Source: Vulcanimicrobiota bacterium
Lineage (GTDB): Bacteria > Vulcanimicrobiota > Vulcanimicrobiia > Vulcanimicrobiales > Vulcanimicrobiaceae
Assembly: GCA_013289785.1 (NCBI GenBank)
Contig: JABCZE010000002.1
Span: 1 to 21,138 of the forward strand
Direction of reading: 5' to 3'
Length of the DNA: 21,138 bases
Shown: positions 20,735-21,138 of the stretch, piece after piece
Layout of the letters: each line of letters opens with the position of its first letter
Position numbering within the stretch: position 1 is the first letter of the stretch
Program-made: the position numbers and the translations under genes
The notes under the pieces: generated by a model
What the model saw: the letters and a program-made list of their open reading frames with translations, nothing else
Told to the model about the DNA's origin: nothing
Database searches by the model: none

Positions 20735-21138
20735 ATGAGGCGGACGCTCGGACACATCACGTTTTCCGCGGTGCTTTGCACGGCGGCACTTTGCGCATGT
20801 TCGAACGGCTCCAGCGGTTCTTCACTCGCGCCGGCTGGGCCGGACGCGCCGGCTCATAAGCCGGGGACCCAGACGTTCCAATTTACCGGCGGGGAACAGA
20901 ACTTTACCGTTCCGGCCGGCGTGAAGAAAATTACCGTCACGGCGAGCGGCGCAAGCGGCGCCGGCGCCGAGGGTTCCGGTTCCAGTTCGGGTTCCGGCGG
21001 ATTTGCCGGCGGCACGGGAGGCGTCGTGAAGGCGACCGTACCGGTCACCCCCGGGCAGACGCTGGCAATCTTTGTTGGCGGCCAAGGCGGTGGTGCGGGT
21101 TCCGGCAGCGGCCCCGGCGCCGGTGGTTTCAACGGCGG
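20735..21138 (+). CDS. Secreted glycine-rich lipoprotein (3' end outside window)
   Basis: Open from ATG 20735, after AAAAGGAGG, to the window end (134 codons). It begins with a signal peptide (MRRTLGHITFSAVLCTAALCAC) and a probable lipobox LCAC with Cys22, then a Ser/Pro/Ala spacer. Next comes TFQFTGGEQNFTVPAGVKKITVTASGASG, Gly/Ser-rich runs, VKATVPVTPGQTLAIFVGGQGGG and GAGGFNGG. The pattern of PAGV-x-x-ITV followed by Gly runs, then VTPGQTL-x-I-x-VGG and GGFNGG is that of glycine-rich domains shared by bacterial surface proteins and ALK/LTK receptors. The role is probably cell surface or matrix; the substrate is unknown. Confidence 0.82.
   Translation, partial: MRRTLGHITFSAVLCTAALCACSNGSSGSSLAPAGPDAPAHKPGTQTFQFTGGEQNFTVPAGVKKITVTASGASGAGAEGSGSSSGSGGFAGGTGGVVKATVPVTPGQTLAIFVGGQGGGAGSGSGPGAGGFNG

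Noticed and set aside
1..21138. CRISPR array, tRNA or rRNA gene
   Set aside because: No regularly spaced repeats beyond the two-copy 19-bp tandem, and no cloverleaf or rRNA-like segment was seen in the gaps, all of which are short.

Overview
This is a GC-rich, densely packed bacterial chromosome segment. It encodes SepF, DivIVA, WhiA and an RqcP-like S4 protein, all typical of Terrabacteria. It also encodes flagellar rod genes, a flagellar-type sigma factor, the lipoprotein enzymes Lgt and LspA, and two lipobox proteins. That mix fits a flagellated, little-studied Terrabacteria-type lineage; Candidatus Eremiobacterota (WPS-2) or a relative is my best guess. The lineage is inference from gene content, not from a search. 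I found no tRNA, rRNA, CRISPR array or transposase.

Layout. (1) 3-2045: 3' part of ileS, converging on a leftward operon ccdA-lspA-rluD-tgt (5211 to 2037) with the stop regions overlapping by 9 bp. (2) 5231-8798: a rightward operon lgt-yggS-sepF-divIVA-leuB, divergent from ccdA across only 19 bp. It combines lipoprotein acylation, PLP homeostasis, Z-ring anchoring and polar growth with a leucine biosynthesis gene whose start codon is abnormal. (3) 8799-9161: a small lipoprotein gene on the minus strand. (4) 9206-12685: a rightward flagellar group of a short FlgF-like rod protein, FlgG, a 64-residue FlgJ-type rod-binding protein, a sigma-28-type factor and a small unknown protein. This group is interrupted between flgG and flgJ by an opposite-strand VOC-RidA pair. 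The last 42 bp of flgG recur, diverged only at synonymous positions, on the far side of the pair, which marks it as an insertion. (5) 18643-12740: a long leftward operon rqcP-like, whiA, gap, pgk, tpiA, gpmI, followed by a 38-residue membrane protein gene with a near-perfect Shine-Dalgarno. Four consecutive enzymes of lower glycolysis are stop/start coupled or nearly so. (6) 18704-20617: a PadR-type repressor with tandem palindromic operators in its own promoter, followed by a MATE exporter. (7) 20735 to the end: a truncated lipoprotein with a glycine-rich domain.

The most unusual points are the insertion scar with a duplicated flgG end, and a 24-bp dispersed repeat. The repeat occurs three times. 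One copy is an exact 8-codon insertion inside pgk. One forms the tpiA stop and gpmI start. One lies upstream of the rqcP-like gene, next to a 19-bp tandem duplication that carries that gene's Shine-Dalgarno. Other points are leuB starting at ATT or a truncating TTG, the TATYGCRATA operators exactly two helical turns apart, and the 38-residue membrane protein gene. Most operon genes overlap by 1-23 bp, so translational coupling is probably general here.
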